Positions 41,644 to 49,462 of a stretch of DNA of 64,000 bases are shown here, in pieces (positions within the stretch are counted from its first letter, which is position 1; the number at the start of each line of letters is the position of its first letter). The position numbers were made by a program, and so were the translations under genes. The DNA is from Nocardia mikamii NBRC 108933 (GTDB lineage: Bacteria; Actinomycetota; Actinomycetes; Mycobacteriales; Mycobacteriaceae): assembly GCF_001613505.1 (NCBI RefSeq), contig NZ_BDCM01000023.1, positions 1 through 64,000 on the forward strand, written 5' to 3'. Under the pieces are notes generated by a model. The model ran no database searches and was not told the origin of the DNA. It saw only the letters and a program-made list of their open reading frames with translations.

Positions 41644-41659
41644 GCTTGCACTAGCAAGC
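41644..41659. promoter_or_regulatory. Operator GCTTGC-N4-GCAAGC before hydrolase 1
   Basis: A perfect 6+6 dyad around ACTA. The identical 16 bases occur at 42935-42950 before the paralogous hydrolase, so conservation between diverged copies implies function. Confidence 0.65.
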
Positions 41660-41673
41660 ACCCACTCCTTCGG

Positions 41674-41694
41674 GTTACTGTATCGATCAGTAAC
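41674..41694. promoter_or_regulatory. Second dyad before hydrolase 1
   Basis: GTTACTG (41674-41680) and CAGTAAC (41688-41694) flank seven bases containing ATCGAT. It ends 18 bases before the ATG. A degraded form (GTTGCTA...GGTAAC, 42954-42970) stands at the same place before hydrolase 2. Confidence 0.55.
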
Positions 41695-41712
41695 ACACAA
41701 AGGAGTGTTCTC

Positions 41713-42741
41713 ATGCAGGCAACGTTGCCCAGCACGGTGGCGGTGATCGCGGAGCGTCTGCGCGGGCTGCTGTCCGGCCATCGCGCAGCCCTGCGCACCC
41801 GGCCCTACGGCCTGCCCGCGCTGAATTCGCCCGCGGTGCCGTGTGAGGTGACCACGGTGACCGCCTCCGACGGCGCCCGGCTGCGCGTGCACAGCTACGG
41901 CCCCGCCGACGGCGAGGCGATCGTGCTGGCGCACGGCTGGACCTGCTGCATCGAATACTGGAATCCCCAGATCAACGCCTTCGCCGGCGAATACCGCGTG
42001 ATCGCCTACGACCAGCGCGGTCACGGCGAGAGCGAATCCGGCACCGCGCCGCTGTCCACCGACCTGCTGGCCGACGATCTCGCCGCGGTGCTGGACGCCA
42101 CCCTGCGTCCCGGCCAGCGTGCGGTCCTGGTGGGGCACAGTCTCGGCGGGATGACCATTCAGGCCTGGGCCGGCCGGTATCCGCGCCAGGTCGCCGCGCG
42201 AGCCGATGCGGTGGTGCTGGCCAATACCGCCTCCGGCGACCTGATCGCCGAGACCACCGTGGTTCCGCGATTCAACCGTGGTCCGCTGGCGCTGCCGTTC
42301 CCGGTCGGGCGCCTCGGGCTCGGCCTGCCGGTGTTGTTCCCGCCGATCGGGCCGGTGAAGTGGATCTTCCGCCGCCAGATCATGAGTCTGGCGTCGACCG
42401 GTGAAGTGGTCGACTTCGCGCTGGCGATCGTGCGCTCGTGCCCGGCGATGGTGCGTTCGCGATTCGGTTTCCTCCTGGCCGAACTGGCTCTGCAGAGCTG
42501 TACCCGCTGTGTGACCGTGCCGACCACGGTGATCGCCGGTTCCGTGGACGATATGACGCCGCCGGTGCACTCCGAGCGCCTGGCCGAGGAGCTGCGCTCG
42601 GTCGGCGCATTCCGCAAGCTGGTCGAACTGCCGACCGGTCATCTGGGCAACGTCGAGGCATACGAGGCGTTCAACGACGAACTCGCCCAGGTGCTGGCCG
42701 AAACCTACGCCGCACGGCGCATGCGCGAGGCGACCGCTTAG
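41713..42741 (+). CDS. Alpha/beta hydrolase, tandem paralogue 1
   Basis: 342 residues. Oxyanion motif LAHGWTCCIEYW, the segment YDQRGHGES, nucleophile Ser in VGHSLGGMTIQAW, Asp in AGSVDDMTPPVHSERL and His in PTGHLGNVEAYEAF. Residues 1-50 are a poorly conserved cap. It is closely related to the product of 42997-44013, sharing PADG and YWNPQINAFAG. ATG 41713 has AAAGGAG at 9-15 bases. Likely an esterase or epoxide/lactone hydrolase; substrate unknown. The two genes are inserted between the Rv0476 and deoC equivalents relative to M. tuberculosis. Confidence 0.88.
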   Translation: MQATLPSTVAVIAERLRGLLSGHRAALRTRPYGLPALNSPAVPCEVTTVTASDGARLRVHSYGPADGEAIVLAHGWTCCIEYWNPQINAFAGEYRVIAYDQRGHGESESGTAPLSTDLLADDLAAVLDATLRPGQRAVLVGHSLGGMTIQAWAGRYPRQVAARADAVVLANTASGDLIAETTVVPRFNRGPLALPFPVGRLGLGLPVLFPPIGPVKWIFRRQIMSLASTGEVVDFALAIVRSCPAMVRSRFGFLLAELALQSCTRCVTVPTTVIAGSVDDMTPPVHSERLAEELRSVGAFRKLVELPTGHLGNVEAYEAFNDELAQVLAETYAARRMREATA

Positions 42742-42934
42742 CCGGTTCGGCAATCACTCAGCGAATTCGGCGTAGCACTTCCGTGCCGCCGGGCGATAAA
42801 TGGGGGTAGTGGGACGTTGCGCCGGCGGTTGTGAATGCCGTTGGGCGGAATGGGTATTCGGCCGATGCGGGGGTGCGGGCAGCGCTGAAGTGCGGCTTCG
42901 CCGGACAAACGTGCGAAACCGGAAATTCTTCGCT

Positions 42935-42950
42935 GCTTGCACTAGCAAGC
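42935..42950. promoter_or_regulatory. Operator GCTTGC-N4-GCAAGC before hydrolase 2
   Basis: Exact copy of the 16-base dyad at 41644-41659, also shared with flanking T and AC bases, at the corresponding distance upstream of the start. The remainder of the 255-base gap 42742-42996 shows no gene. Confidence 0.65.
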
Positions 42951-42996
42951 ACCGTTGCTAGCGCGGTAACGTGCGGTAGGACACAAAGGAGTGGTC

Positions 42997-44013
42997 ATGC
43001 TGGTGAACCTGCCCGAGAACGTTGCCGAACTACGGACCGGCATCGGCGCGCTGACCGGCGGATATCGCGCGAAGATGCGTTCGCGCACCTACCGCACGGC
43101 CGAGTTGAACTGCGCACCCGACGCCGAGGTCCTCTCGGTCACGACCACCGACGGTGCCCAGCTGCGCGTCCACGCGTACGGCCCGGCCGACGGCGATGTG
43201 ATCGTCTTCGTGCACGGCTGGTCCTGCTGCCTCGAGTACTGGAACCCGCAGATCAACGCCTTCGCCGGTGACCACCGCGTCATCGCGTTCGATCAGCGCG
43301 GTCACGGCGCCAGCACCCTGGGAACGGGCCGGTTCGACGCCGAACAACTCGCCGACGATCTGTGCGCCGTCCTGGACGCGGCGGTGCCCGCGGGACGCAA
43401 GGCCGTGCTGGTGGGACACAGCATGGGCGGCATCACGATTCAGGCCTGGGCCAAATTCCATCCGGAGCAGGTGGCGCAGCGCGCGAGCGCGGCCCTGCTG
43501 CTCACCACGACGGCGGGCGATATCGCCGCCGAAACGCGAGTGCTCCCCATCTTCAACGACATCGTCCCGGCCCCCAACTGGCTGGGACGCGCCCTGTTCG
43601 GTCAGCCCGTGCCGTTCCCGGCCGGCGCCCCGGTGCGCGGAATCTTCAAGGCGCGCATCATGAATCGATACGCCACGGCGGACCAGGTGGACTTCTGCCT
43701 CTCGATCGTGCGCTCCTGCCGTCCGCTGGTGCGGGCGAAATACGCGCTGGCGCTGATCGAACTCGAAATCCACGGCGCCGCAGCGAATCTGTGCGTCCCC
43801 ACCAGCGTCATGGCCGGCGCCTACGACAATCTGCTGCCGGAGAGCATGTCGCGCAAGATCGCCGACGAGCTCGCCGCGGCGGGAAATCTGGATCGCTATT
43901 CGGTCCTCGCCACCGGACATCTGGCGAATATCGAAGCGAGCGCGGAGTTCAACGCCGAACTTCGCCGATTGATCGAGGTCACTCGCTTCGGCCGCCGTGC
44001 GGTGGCGGGCTGA
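42997..44013 (+). CDS. Alpha/beta hydrolase, tandem paralogue 2
   Basis: 338 residues. FVHGWSCCLEYWNPQINAF, FDQRGHGAST, nucleophile VGHSMGGITIQAW, Asp in AGAYDNLLPESMS and His in ATGHLANIEASAEF. It arose by duplication with 41713-42741; the promoter regions have also been duplicated. ATG 42997 is set by analogy (AAAGGAG then ATG); GTG 42991 is possible. Presumably acts on a related but distinct ester or amide, under the same regulator. Confidence 0.88.
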   Translation: MLVNLPENVAELRTGIGALTGGYRAKMRSRTYRTAELNCAPDAEVLSVTTTDGAQLRVHAYGPADGDVIVFVHGWSCCLEYWNPQINAFAGDHRVIAFDQRGHGASTLGTGRFDAEQLADDLCAVLDAAVPAGRKAVLVGHSMGGITIQAWAKFHPEQVAQRASAALLLTTTAGDIAAETRVLPIFNDIVPAPNWLGRALFGQPVPFPAGAPVRGIFKARIMNRYATADQVDFCLSIVRSCRPLVRAKYALALIELEIHGAAANLCVPTSVMAGAYDNLLPESMSRKIADELAAAGNLDRYSVLATGHLANIEASAEFNAELRRLIEVTRFGRRAVAG

Positions 44014-44112
44014 GCGCCCCGCGACGGCCCGCCGGGGCTGGACGTACTCGCGGCGCGGGTGCATCCTGGTGACCCACGTTCGGATCGGGAAGTCGCCACG
44101 AGACCTGTCGTA

Positions 44113-44172
44113 GCGGAGCCGCGCTGCCGGCTCCGCGCGGCGAGGACGGCAACACGACGCTGAATCGTGTTG
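44113..44172. terminator. Two hairpins between convergent hydrolase 2 and purU
   Basis: GCGGAGCC/GGCTCCGC (44113-44120, 44129-44136) and CAACACGA/TCGTGTTG (44150-44157, 44165-44172) are both perfect 8-bp stems in the 218-base convergent gap; probably one terminator per direction. Confidence 0.6.
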
Positions 44173-44231
44173 TCCGCCAAGGCCGGTCAAGGGCGCCCGG
44201 TCTTGGCCCGCCGCGTTACGAGAAGGTTCCG

Positions 44232-45119
44232 CTAGGAAAAGACGACGGTGCGCCGCCCGTGCACCAGCACGCGCCCCTCCAGATGCCATCGCAGTCCGCG
44301 CGCCAGCACCACCCGTTCGATGTCGCGGCCCTGCCGGACCATGTCGCGCACGGTGTCGGCATGGTCGATGCGGCTGACATCCTGTTCGATGATCGGTCCC
44401 GCATCCAGATCGGCGGTGACGTAATGACAGGTGGCGCCGATCAGCTTCACACCGCGCGCGAAGGCCTGATGATACGGCCGTGCTCCCACGAACGAGGGCA
44501 GGAAGCTGTGATGGATGTTCAGCGCCCGCCCGGCCCAGTGCTCGCACAGCTCGGCCGGCAGCACCTGCATGAACCGTGCCAGCACCACCGCGTGCGGATC
44601 GTGCGCGTCGGTGAGCTCGCGTACCTGCTCGAAGGCGGGGCCGCGTTCGGCCGGATCGGCGGGAAAGGGCACGTGGTGGAACGGAATACCGTGCGCGCGG
44701 GTCATCTCGCCCAGATCCGGATGGTTGCCGATCACCGCTTCGATGGTCGCGGGCAATTCGCCGCTGGCGGCCCGCCCGAGCAGATCGTGCAGGCAGTGCC
44801 CGTCGCGGCTGACCAGCAGGACGGCGCGGCGGCGGCGCCCGGAATCCAGCAGTTGCCAGTCGGTCTGCGGGCCCAGCTCGGCGGCCACGACGGTGAACCG
44901 CTCGCGCAACTCGTCGATGCCGAACGGCACCGTCGCGGCCGCGATGGCCTGGCGGGTGAAGAACCACCTGGTGTCGGGGTCGGAGTGATAACCGGCCTCC
45001 ACGATCGACCCGCCGAATTCGGCGATGAACGAGGTGATGCGGGCGATGATGCCCGGTCGGTCGGGACAGCCCAGGCTCAGGACGAAACGCCGATCATCTG
45101 CTGACACGGTGCCACTCAT
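44232..45119 (-). CDS. purU: Formyltetrahydrofolate deformylase
   Basis: 295 residues. An N-terminal ACT domain (SLGCPDRPGIIARITSFIAE) precedes a formyltransferase-fold catalytic domain with ALNIHHSFLPSFVGARPYHQ, GVKLIGATCHYVTADLDAGP and IIEQDVSRI, giving the catalytic Asn-His-Asp set. It hydrolyses 10-formyl-THF to formate and THF, balancing one-carbon pools; the ACT domain senses methionine/glycine in E. coli. ATG 45119 chosen from the family N-terminus. It is divergent from deoC (109-base gap). Confidence 0.93.
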   Translation of the reverse strand: MSGTVSADDRRFVLSLGCPDRPGIIARITSFIAEFGGSIVEAGYHSDPDTRWFFTRQAIAAATVPFGIDELRERFTVVAAELGPQTDWQLLDSGRRRRAVLLVSRDGHCLHDLLGRAASGELPATIEAVIGNHPDLGEMTRAHGIPFHHVPFPADPAERGPAFEQVRELTDAHDPHAVVLARFMQVLPAELCEHWAGRALNIHHSFLPSFVGARPYHQAFARGVKLIGATCHYVTADLDAGPIIEQDVSRIDHADTVRDMVRQGRDIERVVLARGLRWHLEGRVLVHGRRTVVFS

Positions 45120-45228
45120 GCGCACGATCCTCGCAGGTTGCGCCCAGTTCGATGACGGCACCCGGGCGGCGGGCCGCAAAGCCGGTCCGGGGTAATCGAA
45201 TTCGCGTGCTGTGCCAGACTTGGTCCTC

Positions 45229-45903
45229 ATGTCCGACACCGCCCCCACCGCCTACACCCGCGCCCAGGTCGCCGCGATGATCGATCACACGCTGCTGGCC
45301 CCCGAGGCGACCGCCGCCGATGTCGCGAACACCATCGCCGAGGCTCGTGCACTGGGCGTCTACGCGGTGTGCCTGTCGCCGTCGATGCTGCCGGTGACCG
45401 CTCCCGGACTGGCCGTCGCCACGGTCGCGGGCTTCCCCTCGGGTAAACACCACTCCCTGGTGAAGGGCACCGAGGCGCGATTCGCGGTAGAGCAGGGCGC
45501 GGCCGAGGTCGATATGGTGATCGACGTCGGCGCGGCGATCGCGGGGGACTACAACGCGGTGCTCGCCGATATCGTCACCGTGCGCGAGGCGGTCGAGGAC
45601 CGGGCGCTGCTCAAGGTGATCATGGAGTCCGCGGCACTGTCCGATGCGGCGATCGTCGAGGTGTGCCGCGCCGCCGAACGCGCCGGCGCCGACTTCGTCA
45701 AGACCTCCACCGGATTCCACCCCGCGGGCGGAGCCGAGGTGCGGGCCGTGCGGTTGATGCACGAGACCGTGGGTGGGCGGCTCGGCATCAAGGCCAGCGG
45801 CGGCATTCGCACCGCCGCCGCGGCCGCCGAACTGATCGCGGCCGGTGCGACCCGGCTGGGGTTGTCCCGCTCGGCGGACGTCCTCGCCGGTTTCCCGGAG
45901 TAG
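45229..45903 (+). CDS. deoC: Deoxyribose-phosphate aldolase
   Basis: 224 residues. Schiff-base Lys in ADFVKTSTGFHPAGGA, second Lys in GIKASGGIRTAAAA, and the early Asp in MIDHTLLAPEATA. DeoC splits 2-deoxyribose-5-phosphate into glyceraldehyde-3-phosphate and acetaldehyde in deoxynucleoside breakdown. Normal length; counterpart of Rv0478. The ATG at 45229 lacks a Shine-Dalgarno site, and a weak CAGACT box 8 bases before it suggests leaderless initiation. Convergent with the DUF2993 gene, 9 bases apart. Confidence 0.94.
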   Translation: MSDTAPTAYTRAQVAAMIDHTLLAPEATAADVANTIAEARALGVYAVCLSPSMLPVTAPGLAVATVAGFPSGKHHSLVKGTEARFAVEQGAAEVDMVIDVGAAIAGDYNAVLADIVTVREAVEDRALLKVIMESAALSDAAIVEVCRAAERAGADFVKTSTGFHPAGGAEVRAVRLMHETVGGRLGIKASGGIRTAAAAAELIAAGATRLGLSRSADVLAGFPE

Positions 45904-45912
45904 GGCCCGCGA

Positions 45913-46668
45913 TCAGCAGCGGATCTCCGTGTCGCCACCGCCCTGCAGCGTGGTCGGCCCGCCGCGCAACGACACCGAGATCCCATTGTCGGTGACCTTC
46001 ACGCTGGTCGGCTGCATACCCAGCGGGTAGTTCTGCAGGCTCTGCGTCATCGAACCGACGATGCTGTCGACCAGATCGGTGGGCAGCCCCAGCCCGAGCA
46101 GTGACGCCGACTGCGTGCTGACCTCGATCTTGCCGTCCACGATGTGCGGCTGAACCTTCAGATCGGCGATCCCGCCGAGCACCTTGACGTCCAGGGTGCC
46201 GCCGGCCGGATCCGATTCCACGCCGGATACGAGACCGGTCAGGGTCTGGGCGATTCCCTCGTTGCTCCAGGTCGCATCGGCGGAGCTGCTGCCGACCTTC
46301 GCGCCGCCGCGCCCGCCGTCGAGCAGGGTGATGTCGTTGAGCTTGGCGTGGACCTTCATGTCCACGGCCGGGCCGAACTTCGCATCGTCGCTGTCGACGG
46401 TGATGTATTGGACCTTGTGGTCGACAGCGGTGAGCAGCAACGGCTTCGGTCCGAATCCCACATCGACTTTCGACCCCAGCTCCTTCTCGACCTGGGAGGC
46501 CATGCACTGCTGGTTCTTGTGCCGCAGATAGGTTTCGGCGCCCGCCGCGGTGCCGACCAGTGCGAGCAGCACGACGAGTCCGATGATCAGTGCTATCCGC
46601 CGCCCGTTGCGGCGTCGGGGTTCACCCGCCGGTGCGGGAGCGGGTACCGCGGTGTCCGGAGTGGTCAT
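45913..46668 (-). CDS. DUF2993 (LmeA-like) membrane-anchored protein
   Basis: 251 residues. A Pro-rich cytoplasmic start and Arg-rich stretch lead into one membrane anchor (IALIIGLVVLLALVGTAAGA) and an external DUF2993 domain (LTAVDHKVQYITVDSDDAKF; LGLPTDLVDSIVGSM). The mycobacterial member LmeA binds phosphoinositides and supports lipomannan maturation. Here the role is inferred only from family. A conserved Cys pair (CMAS, EIRC) may be bonded. Ends nine bases from deoC, convergent. Confidence 0.8.
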   Translation of the reverse strand: MTTPDTAVPAPAPAGEPRRRNGRRIALIIGLVVLLALVGTAAGAETYLRHKNQQCMASQVEKELGSKVDVGFGPKPLLLTAVDHKVQYITVDSDDAKFGPAVDMKVHAKLNDITLLDGGRGGAKVGSSSADATWSNEGIAQTLTGLVSGVESDPAGGTLDVKVLGGIADLKVQPHIVDGKIEVSTQSASLLGLGLPTDLVDSIVGSMTQSLQNYPLGMQPTSVKVTDNGISVSLRGGPTTLQGGGDTEIRC

Positions 46669-46783
46669 GGCAACCGATTCTTCCCGAGCTTTCTGAGCCC
46701 GCTCTGTGGAGCCTGTGAGGCTTGTCATGCAGAGGCCTGCCGATTGTGACATGTGGCACATCGGTCCGGCGTAACCTGGTCGC

Positions 46784-47407
46784 ATGTCCGCGCATGATCC
46801 AGGAGATGCCGCGGCTGCGCGCCGACCGGGGGATTCCGAGCAAGGGTGGTGGGTACTGCGCCAGCTCGCCGACCGGCACGCCGGATACTTCACCACGCGC
46901 ATCGTGTTGCGTGCCGGATGCGAGCACCGGATCCGCGGCGCCCTCTCCGACGGCTCGGTGATCCGCGTCGGCCTCGGCATCCTGCGGATGGCCGATTGGC
47001 CGGACGGCCCACTCGACGAATACGCCATGTGGGCGGCGTGGTTCGACGGCGCCGCCGCCGTCTCCCACCACAGTGCCGCCGAATTGCACGGCCTGGGCCG
47101 GCTGCGCCCGCGCTTCCTGCACCTGTCCGCGAGTGCGGGCCGCCCGCCCGCGGCGCCCCGGCTAGTGGTCCTGCGCCGCGATCTGCATCGCGGTGATGTG
47201 GAATCGGCCGGTGCGTTCCTGGTGACCACGCCCGTGCGGACCGTACTCGACCTCGCCGAGACCGGGATCGGTCAGGCGGCGCTGGACGAGGTGGTCGCCG
47301 ACGCGGTCGCCATCCATCGCTGTATTCCGCAGGAAATCGCTTCGGCGAGTGCGGGTTTGGCGCCGCACGCGGCCGCGCGAGTGCGCAGGGCCCTCGCCGC
47401 GGCATAG
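46784..47407 (+). CDS. AbiEi-antitoxin-like winged-helix protein
   Basis: 207 residues resembling AbiEi-type antitoxin domain proteins: an N-terminal winged helix (LADRHAGYFTTRIVLRAGCE, GSVIRVGLGILRM) then an HSAAELHGL segment and VTTPVRTVLDLAETGIGQAA. No AbiEii nucleotidyltransferase toxin lies next to it, so it is probably a stand-alone transcription factor or solitary antitoxin relative. ATG 46784 follows TAACCT by 6 bases without a Shine-Dalgarno site, consistent with a leaderless mRNA. Confidence 0.7.
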   Translation: MSAHDPGDAAAARRPGDSEQGWWVLRQLADRHAGYFTTRIVLRAGCEHRIRGALSDGSVIRVGLGILRMADWPDGPLDEYAMWAAWFDGAAAVSHHSAAELHGLGRLRPRFLHLSASAGRPPAAPRLVVLRRDLHRGDVESAGAFLVTTPVRTVLDLAETGIGQAALDEVVADAVAIHRCIPQEIASASAGLAPHAAARVRRALAAA

Positions 47408-47492
47408 GGCGCACCGTCGCCCGAAGATCTCGCGGGTAACGCTCGACGAGCAGTGCCGTCGTCGTGCGGTCGCAGGGGACGCGACCTCGAAT

Positions 47493-48362
47493 TCAGCCGG
47501 GCCGCACGCACTCCCACGGCACCGAGAGCACGCAGTCACGCATCCGGCGGCGATAGTTCCGCACCGGAAAACCCTGCTCCCGCAACAGTTCCGCCGCCGC
47601 CCGCCAGCGCACGCGCGGACCGTACACCGCCATCGGCGCGGCATGCGACCACGCCCGGTCGGCGGCGGTGAGCAGCGTGTGCACGCGTTCGCCGCGGACA
47701 TTGCGGTGGATCAATGCCTTCGGCAGGCGTTCGGCGATATCGGAGGGTTTGTCGACGGTGAACGGATCCCAGGCCAGCGTCAGCGAGATCGGGCCGTCGC
47801 GGTCGAGCAGAATCCACGCGCAGCGGCGGCCCAGTTCGTCGCAGGTGCCTTCGAGCAGGAGCCCCTCGGGCGCCGATCCGCCGAGAATGGTCGCCCATGC
47901 CCGCGCGACCTCGCTCTCGTCGTATTGCCGCAGCACGTTGAACGCCCGCACCAGTACCGGCCGCAGGCCCGCGAGTTCGAATCCGCCCCTGGCGAAGCGC
48001 ACGCCGTCTCGATCGGGAACGACGCGTGCGGGATCGATCTCCAGACCGACCACGCGAATGTCGCCGCGAACCCGGCGTAGCCGGGCCGCCAACTCCAGCG
48101 TGGTCACCGGACTCGCCCCGTAGCCCAGATCGACCACCAGCGGGTCCGGGGCCGACCGTAGCCGCTGGACGACCATCGGGTCGTGGGTCAGCCAGCGGTC
48201 GCTGCGGCGCAGCCGATTGATTCCGGTGGTTCCGCGAGTGATGGCGCCCACCGGCTTGGCCTTGCCGGGGAGCGCGAGGCCCGCCGGTGCGGCGGTACGT
48301 GGGTGCGCGGTCGAGTCGAGGCGTCCGGTGCTCGCGGGGTGGGCCCGGCCCGGCGATCTCAT
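47493..48362 (-). CDS. SAM-dependent methyltransferase-like protein
   Basis: 289 residues at most. The glycine motif PLVVDLGYGASPVTTLELAA, acidic residue in VGLEIDPARV and RQYDESEVARAWATILGG resemble a Rossmann methyltransferase in actinobacteria. The C-terminus FPVRNYRRRMRDCVLSVPW is basic. The start is uncertain: ATG 48362 gives a ~37-residue unconserved leader, while GTG 48251 starts at the conserved GAITRGTTGINRLRRSDRW. Reads 35 bases after the DUF2505 gene and may be in its operon. Substrate unknown. Confidence 0.72.
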   Translation of the reverse strand: MRSPGRAHPASTGRLDSTAHPRTAAPAGLALPGKAKPVGAITRGTTGINRLRRSDRWLTHDPMVVQRLRSAPDPLVVDLGYGASPVTTLELAARLRRVRGDIRVVGLEIDPARVVPDRDGVRFARGGFELAGLRPVLVRAFNVLRQYDESEVARAWATILGGSAPEGLLLEGTCDELGRRCAWILLDRDGPISLTLAWDPFTVDKPSDIAERLPKALIHRNVRGERVHTLLTAADRAWSHAAPMAVYGPRVRWRAAAELLREQGFPVRNYRRRMRDCVLSVPWECVRPG

Positions 48363-48397
48363 TGCGGTGACGCAGGCGTGCGATGGAACCACGGGCC

Positions 48398-48913
48398 TCA
48401 GGCTGTCGGGCGCTGCTCTTCCAGCCACTGCTGGGTGAATTCGGCTTCGGCGCGGAACAGGTCGACGAGATTGACCAGCATCATCTGCTCGAGTTTGGGG
48501 CCCAGCATCGGAATGAAGACCTTCGCCACGGGTGAGGTACGCAGGGTGCAGCCGGTCTCGGTGGGAAACAACCGCACGGTGCCGGTCAGCGTGCCCGGAC
48601 CGGCCGGAACCGAGGCGCTGAACTCGCCCTCGACCTCGGGGCCGAACGGTCCGTAGCTCTCCTTGCGGGTGATCACGAGATCCTTGCGCATCACGGTCTG
48701 CGCGATCTCGGGCAGCATGTCGCGCGGCAGGATGTGCCGGAGTTCGAGTTCGATACCGTCCCCGTCGGCCTGCAGGTGGACCACCTCGTTGGGCGAGTGC
48801 TTGCGCATCTCTTCCATCCGCGCATCCCAGTAGGCGCGGTTGCACAGCGCCGCGTACACCTCTTCGGTGGTGTGCAGCGGATAGCGAGCGGAATAGTCCA
48901 GTCGGCGGGCCAT
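48398..48913 (-). CDS. DUF2505 protein (START/SRPBCC-like) 1
   Basis: 171 residues. The N-terminus RLDYSARYPLHTTEEVYAAL, then YWDARMEEM and a C-terminal helix (MMLVNLVDLFRAEAEFTQQW) match DUF2505, related to the START/SRPBCC ligand-binding fold. It is a tandem paralogue of 48951-49436. Hydrophobic-ligand binding is a family-level guess. A hairpin (48915-48936) lies immediately before its ATG. Confidence 0.8.
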   Translation of the reverse strand: MARRLDYSARYPLHTTEEVYAALCNRAYWDARMEEMRKHSPNEVVHLQADGDGIELELRHILPRDMLPEIAQTVMRKDLVITRKESYGPFGPEVEGEFSASVPAGPGTLTGTVRLFPTETGCTLRTSPVAKVFIPMLGPKLEQMMLVNLVDLFRAEAEFTQQWLEEQRPTA

Positions 48914-48914
48914 G

Positions 48915-48936
48915 GGGGACCAGGGTACTGGTCCCC
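48915..48936 (-). promoter_or_regulatory. Hairpin abutting the start of DUF2505 gene 1
   Basis: GGGGACCA/TGGTCCCC (48915-48922, 48929-48936) is a perfect 8-bp stem over GGGTAC, in the 37-base gap between the two DUF2505 genes and touching the ATG of the second. It could be a terminator after the first gene or could mask initiation of the next. Confidence 0.45.
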
Positions 48937-48950
48937 GGCGCGCGCCCGGA

Positions 48951-49436
48951 TCAGTGGTTGGTGATCCAGGTGTTGGTGAAGTCGGTCTCCGAGGCCAGCA
49001 ATTCCAGCAGTTTCTCGGCCACCACGGCCTCGATCTTCTTGCCGAACAACGGGATCGTCACCTCGACCGAGCCGTCGACGACGGCCTGGGAGGCGGTGTC
49101 GGAACCGGTCAGGGTGACCGTGCCGCGCACCTTCGCGGGCGCACCGTCGACATGGGCTTCGAAAACGCCGGACAGGCCCTCGTAGTTCTCGGTACGCGGG
49201 ATGATGAGATCGCCCGGGCGCACCGAGGTGATGGCGGGGGGCAGTTCGGAGGCGGGGATGGTCTGCACCATCTCCACGCGGAGCCGATCACCGTCGGCCG
49301 AGAAGGAGTCCAGCCGCGCACCGGGCCCGCCGACCTCCTCGATGCGGTCCTTCCAGTACTGCTCGTCGGCGAGCGCAGCACGCACCGCCGCGGCGGGGTG
49401 CGCGTAGTGAGCTGTGTACGCCAGGGGTGTCGCCAT
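48951..49436 (-). CDS. DUF2505 protein (START/SRPBCC-like) 2
   Basis: 161 residues. LAYTAHYAHPAAAVRAALAD, YWKDRIEEVGGPG, VEVTIPLFGKKIEAVVAEKL and LASETDFTNTWI follow the DUF2505 pattern and align with the neighbour throughout. ATG 49436 lies only 26 bases from the murB start on the other strand, so the two share a compact divergent promoter. Role unknown; proximity to murB is conserved in relatives. Confidence 0.8.
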   Translation of the reverse strand: MATPLAYTAHYAHPAAAVRAALADEQYWKDRIEEVGGPGARLDSFSADGDRLRVEMVQTIPASELPPAITSVRPGDLIIPRTENYEGLSGVFEAHVDGAPAKVRGTVTLTGSDTASQAVVDGSVEVTIPLFGKKIEAVVAEKLLELLASETDFTNTWITNH

Positions 49437-49462
49437 GGTGTGACACGCTACCGTCTTTCGAT

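Noticed and set aside
47493..49439. START-type toxin partner for the antitoxin-like peptide at 18240
   Set aside because: The DUF2505 proteins share the broad fold but are 30 kb away, near murB, and have no toxin features.
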